From assembly GCA_030619425.1 (NCBI GenBank), contig JAUXBJ010000103.1:1-6731 (forward strand): a stretch of 6,731 nt of DNA. Reading direction: 5' to 3'. Below the pieces are notes generated by a model. It saw only the letters and a list, made by a program, of their open reading frames with translations, made no database searches and was not told where the DNA came from. The position numbers and the translations under genes were made by a program. Positions 6,052 to 6,731 of this stretch are shown piece after piece. The number at the start of each line of letters is the position of its first letter. Positions within the stretch are counted from its first letter, which is position 1. This DNA comes from a bacterium (lineage in GTDB: Bacteria > Zixibacteria > MSB-5A5 > GN15 > FEB-12).

Positions 6052-6116
6052 TCGGGTACGAAAAACCTTTGGAGGTCAGTCATCGCAAAGCAATTACTTG
6101 TGCGGGATGTACCCGA
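6052..6116. repeat. Inverted repeat TCGGGTAC ... GTACCCGA flanking the methyltransferase start
   Basis: Perfect 8-bp arms at 6052-6059 and 6109-6116 bracket the transcription start region and both candidate start codons, with 49 bases between. The left arm begins just upstream of the predicted transcription start, so DNA operator half-sites are a more natural reading than an RNA stem. It could be chance. Confidence 0.4.
6071..6084 (+). promoter_or_regulatory. Perfect GGAGG ribosome-binding site in front of an ATC codon
   Basis: GGAGG (6071-6075) is followed after six bases by ATC (6082-6084), which opens the methyltransferase frame as (M)[12 protein letters not shown]. The nearest conventional start, GTG at 6100, is 24 bases beyond GGAGG, too far for it. 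Either ATC is a rare start codon here or an ancestral ATG has mutated. Confidence 0.6.
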
Positions 6117-6552
6117 CGACATAAAGAACTGGATTGATGAAGAACGACATCGGCGCATGATGAGCCAAAAGGACTTTCTTCTTGCTATTCTACACGAAGC
6201 CAAAGGCGAACCACGCCAATCAGATCTCTTCGAGATTGGACAAGCTAAGATTGCCTCCGAGACGAAATCAACGCCATTTACTTTCATCGATCTTTTCTCT
6301 GGAATAGGAGGGTTCCGACTTGGCTTGGAAAGTGTCGGTGGGCGATGCCTCTTTTCCAGTGAATGGGACAAGTATGCTCAGAAGACGTACATGGCACGGT
6401 TTGGTGAGGTTCCTGAAGGTGACATCCGCGAGATAGACCCACATTCAATTCCCGATCATGACCTGCTGGCGGCCGGATTTCCTTGTCAACCCTTCTCAAT
6501 TGCGGGGGTGTCAAAGAAGAATAGCTTAGGGCGGGAGCCTTTCTACTGTTAG
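6100..6552 (+). CDS. Truncated DNA (cytosine-5-)-methyltransferase with ribbon-helix-helix-like N-terminus
   Basis: N-terminal part of an enzyme that transfers methyl from S-adenosylmethionine to C5 of cytosine in DNA. Residues are numbered from the GTG at 6100. Present: motif [12 protein letters not shown] (61-71, AdoMet binding), motif [13 protein letters not shown] (87-97), motif III GDI (107-109) and motif [10 protein letters not shown] with the catalytic Cys129. After KKNSLGR the family sequence stops and EPFYC precedes a TAG, so motif VI (ENV), QxRxR, the target recognition domain and motifs IX-X are absent: 150 aa versus roughly 330-420. It cannot be active alone. The N-terminal 40 residues resemble a FitA/Arc-type ribbon-helix-helix (strand KQLLVRDV, then two helices ending LLAILHEAK). 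The strand is complete only if translation begins at ATC 6082, where GGAGG is well placed. It has its own promoter. It is probably a broken restriction-modification or orphan methylase gene; the break may be biological or an assembly join. Confidence 0.85.
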   Translation: MRDVPDDIKNWIDEERHRRMMSQKDFLLAILHEAKGEPRQSDLFEIGQAKIASETKSTPFTFIDLFSGIGGFRLGLESVGGRCLFSSEWDKYAQKTYMARFGEVPEGDIREIDPHSIPDHDLLAAGFPCQPFSIAGVSKKNSLGREPFYC

Positions 6553-6556
6553 GGAC

Positions 6557-6731
6557 CTAAGATAGTTGAGACCGAATCTTGAATTGCAGTTCCCTATAGT
6601 GCTGAAGAACAGCCCGAGCATCTTCGGCGTCCTTGTGCTCCGCAACCTCGACAAACTCATCAGCCATTAAGCGTCCCTCAGCATATCGAACCGTATTGTC
6701 CCACACGTACGCCCTTTCTTCCAAAGCGTCC
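6557..6731 (-). CDS. C-terminal end of an unrecognised protein, running off the window edge
   Basis: An open minus-strand frame enters from the right edge and gives 57 residues before TAG at 6557-6559. The composition is protein-like: it begins DALEERAYVWDNTVRYAEGR and ends in an Ala/Glu-rich amphipathic helix, HYRELQFKIRSQLS. No membrane segment is visible. The AYVWDNT stretch loosely recalls the C-terminal part of zeta-toxin-like kinases, but this is too weak for naming. Its stop is four bases from the stop of the truncated methyltransferase, so the two genes converge exactly at the presumed break point. The start and most of the gene lie outside the window. Confidence 0.55.
   Translation of the reverse strand, partial: DALEERAYVWDNTVRYAEGRLMADEFVEVAEHKDAEDARAVLQHYRELQFKIRSQLS

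Noticed and set aside
6550..6596. TAGGGA ... TCCCTA inverted repeat as a mobile-element end or terminator near the methyltransferase break
   Set aside because: Only six bases per arm with a 35-base loop, no T-run and no target-site duplication; this is expected by chance.

Overview
This window (about 6.7 kb, roughly 50% G+C by eye) looks like bacterial chromosome from a Gram-negative-type, possibly uncultured lineage. The taxonomic hint comes only from the style of its proteins: a CHASE-type hybrid histidine kinase with a Gln-rich heptad linker, and a glutamate dehydrogenase with the GPCKGGIRFHP and PAPDVMT motifs. No rRNA, tRNA, CRISPR array or transposase gene is visible.

Left half, minus strand (3983 to 17): a compact operon reading cheD, then a 41-codon small ORF, then a large hybrid histidine kinase. 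CheD is a receptor glutamine deamidase with its catalytic Cys and His in place. The small ORF sits in the 139-bp gap and its stop codon overlaps the kinase start (ATGA). The kinase has two membrane segments around a periplasmic CHASE sensor, then an array of eleven xA[S/A/G/T][E/N/Y]QQL heptads, a GAF-like domain, PAS, HisKA, HATPase and a C-terminal receiver. Ten overlapping matches in the heptad array fit the A/S-x-x-Q/E-Q/E-x-x-A/S motif known for CheD/CheR sites in chemoreceptors. No chemoreceptor, CheA, CheR or CheB gene is present. The working idea is that CheD deamidates the signalling linker of this kinase; this is the most interesting proposal from the window and is inference.

Middle (3984 to 4549): 566 bp between the divergent cheD and glutamate dehydrogenase genes. 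No intact gene is apparent, but on the plus strand, through several frameshifts, it carries a decayed HATPase segment of another histidine kinase, followed by a short repeat-rich leader before the dehydrogenase.

Right part, plus strand: a complete glutamate dehydrogenase (4550 to 5836), a 12-bp palindrome, an intrinsic terminator (5971 to 6001), and then a strong sigma70-like promoter driving the N-terminal part of a DNA cytosine-5 methyltransferase. That protein begins with a ribbon-helix-helix-like domain whose natural start seems to be an ATC codon behind a perfect GGAGG. The reading frame ends soon after the catalytic PCQ motif, so the enzyme is truncated. Four bases later, converging from the minus strand, is the C-terminal end of an unrecognised gene that runs off the window. 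The methyltransferase end therefore looks like a rearrangement junction or an assembly chimera.
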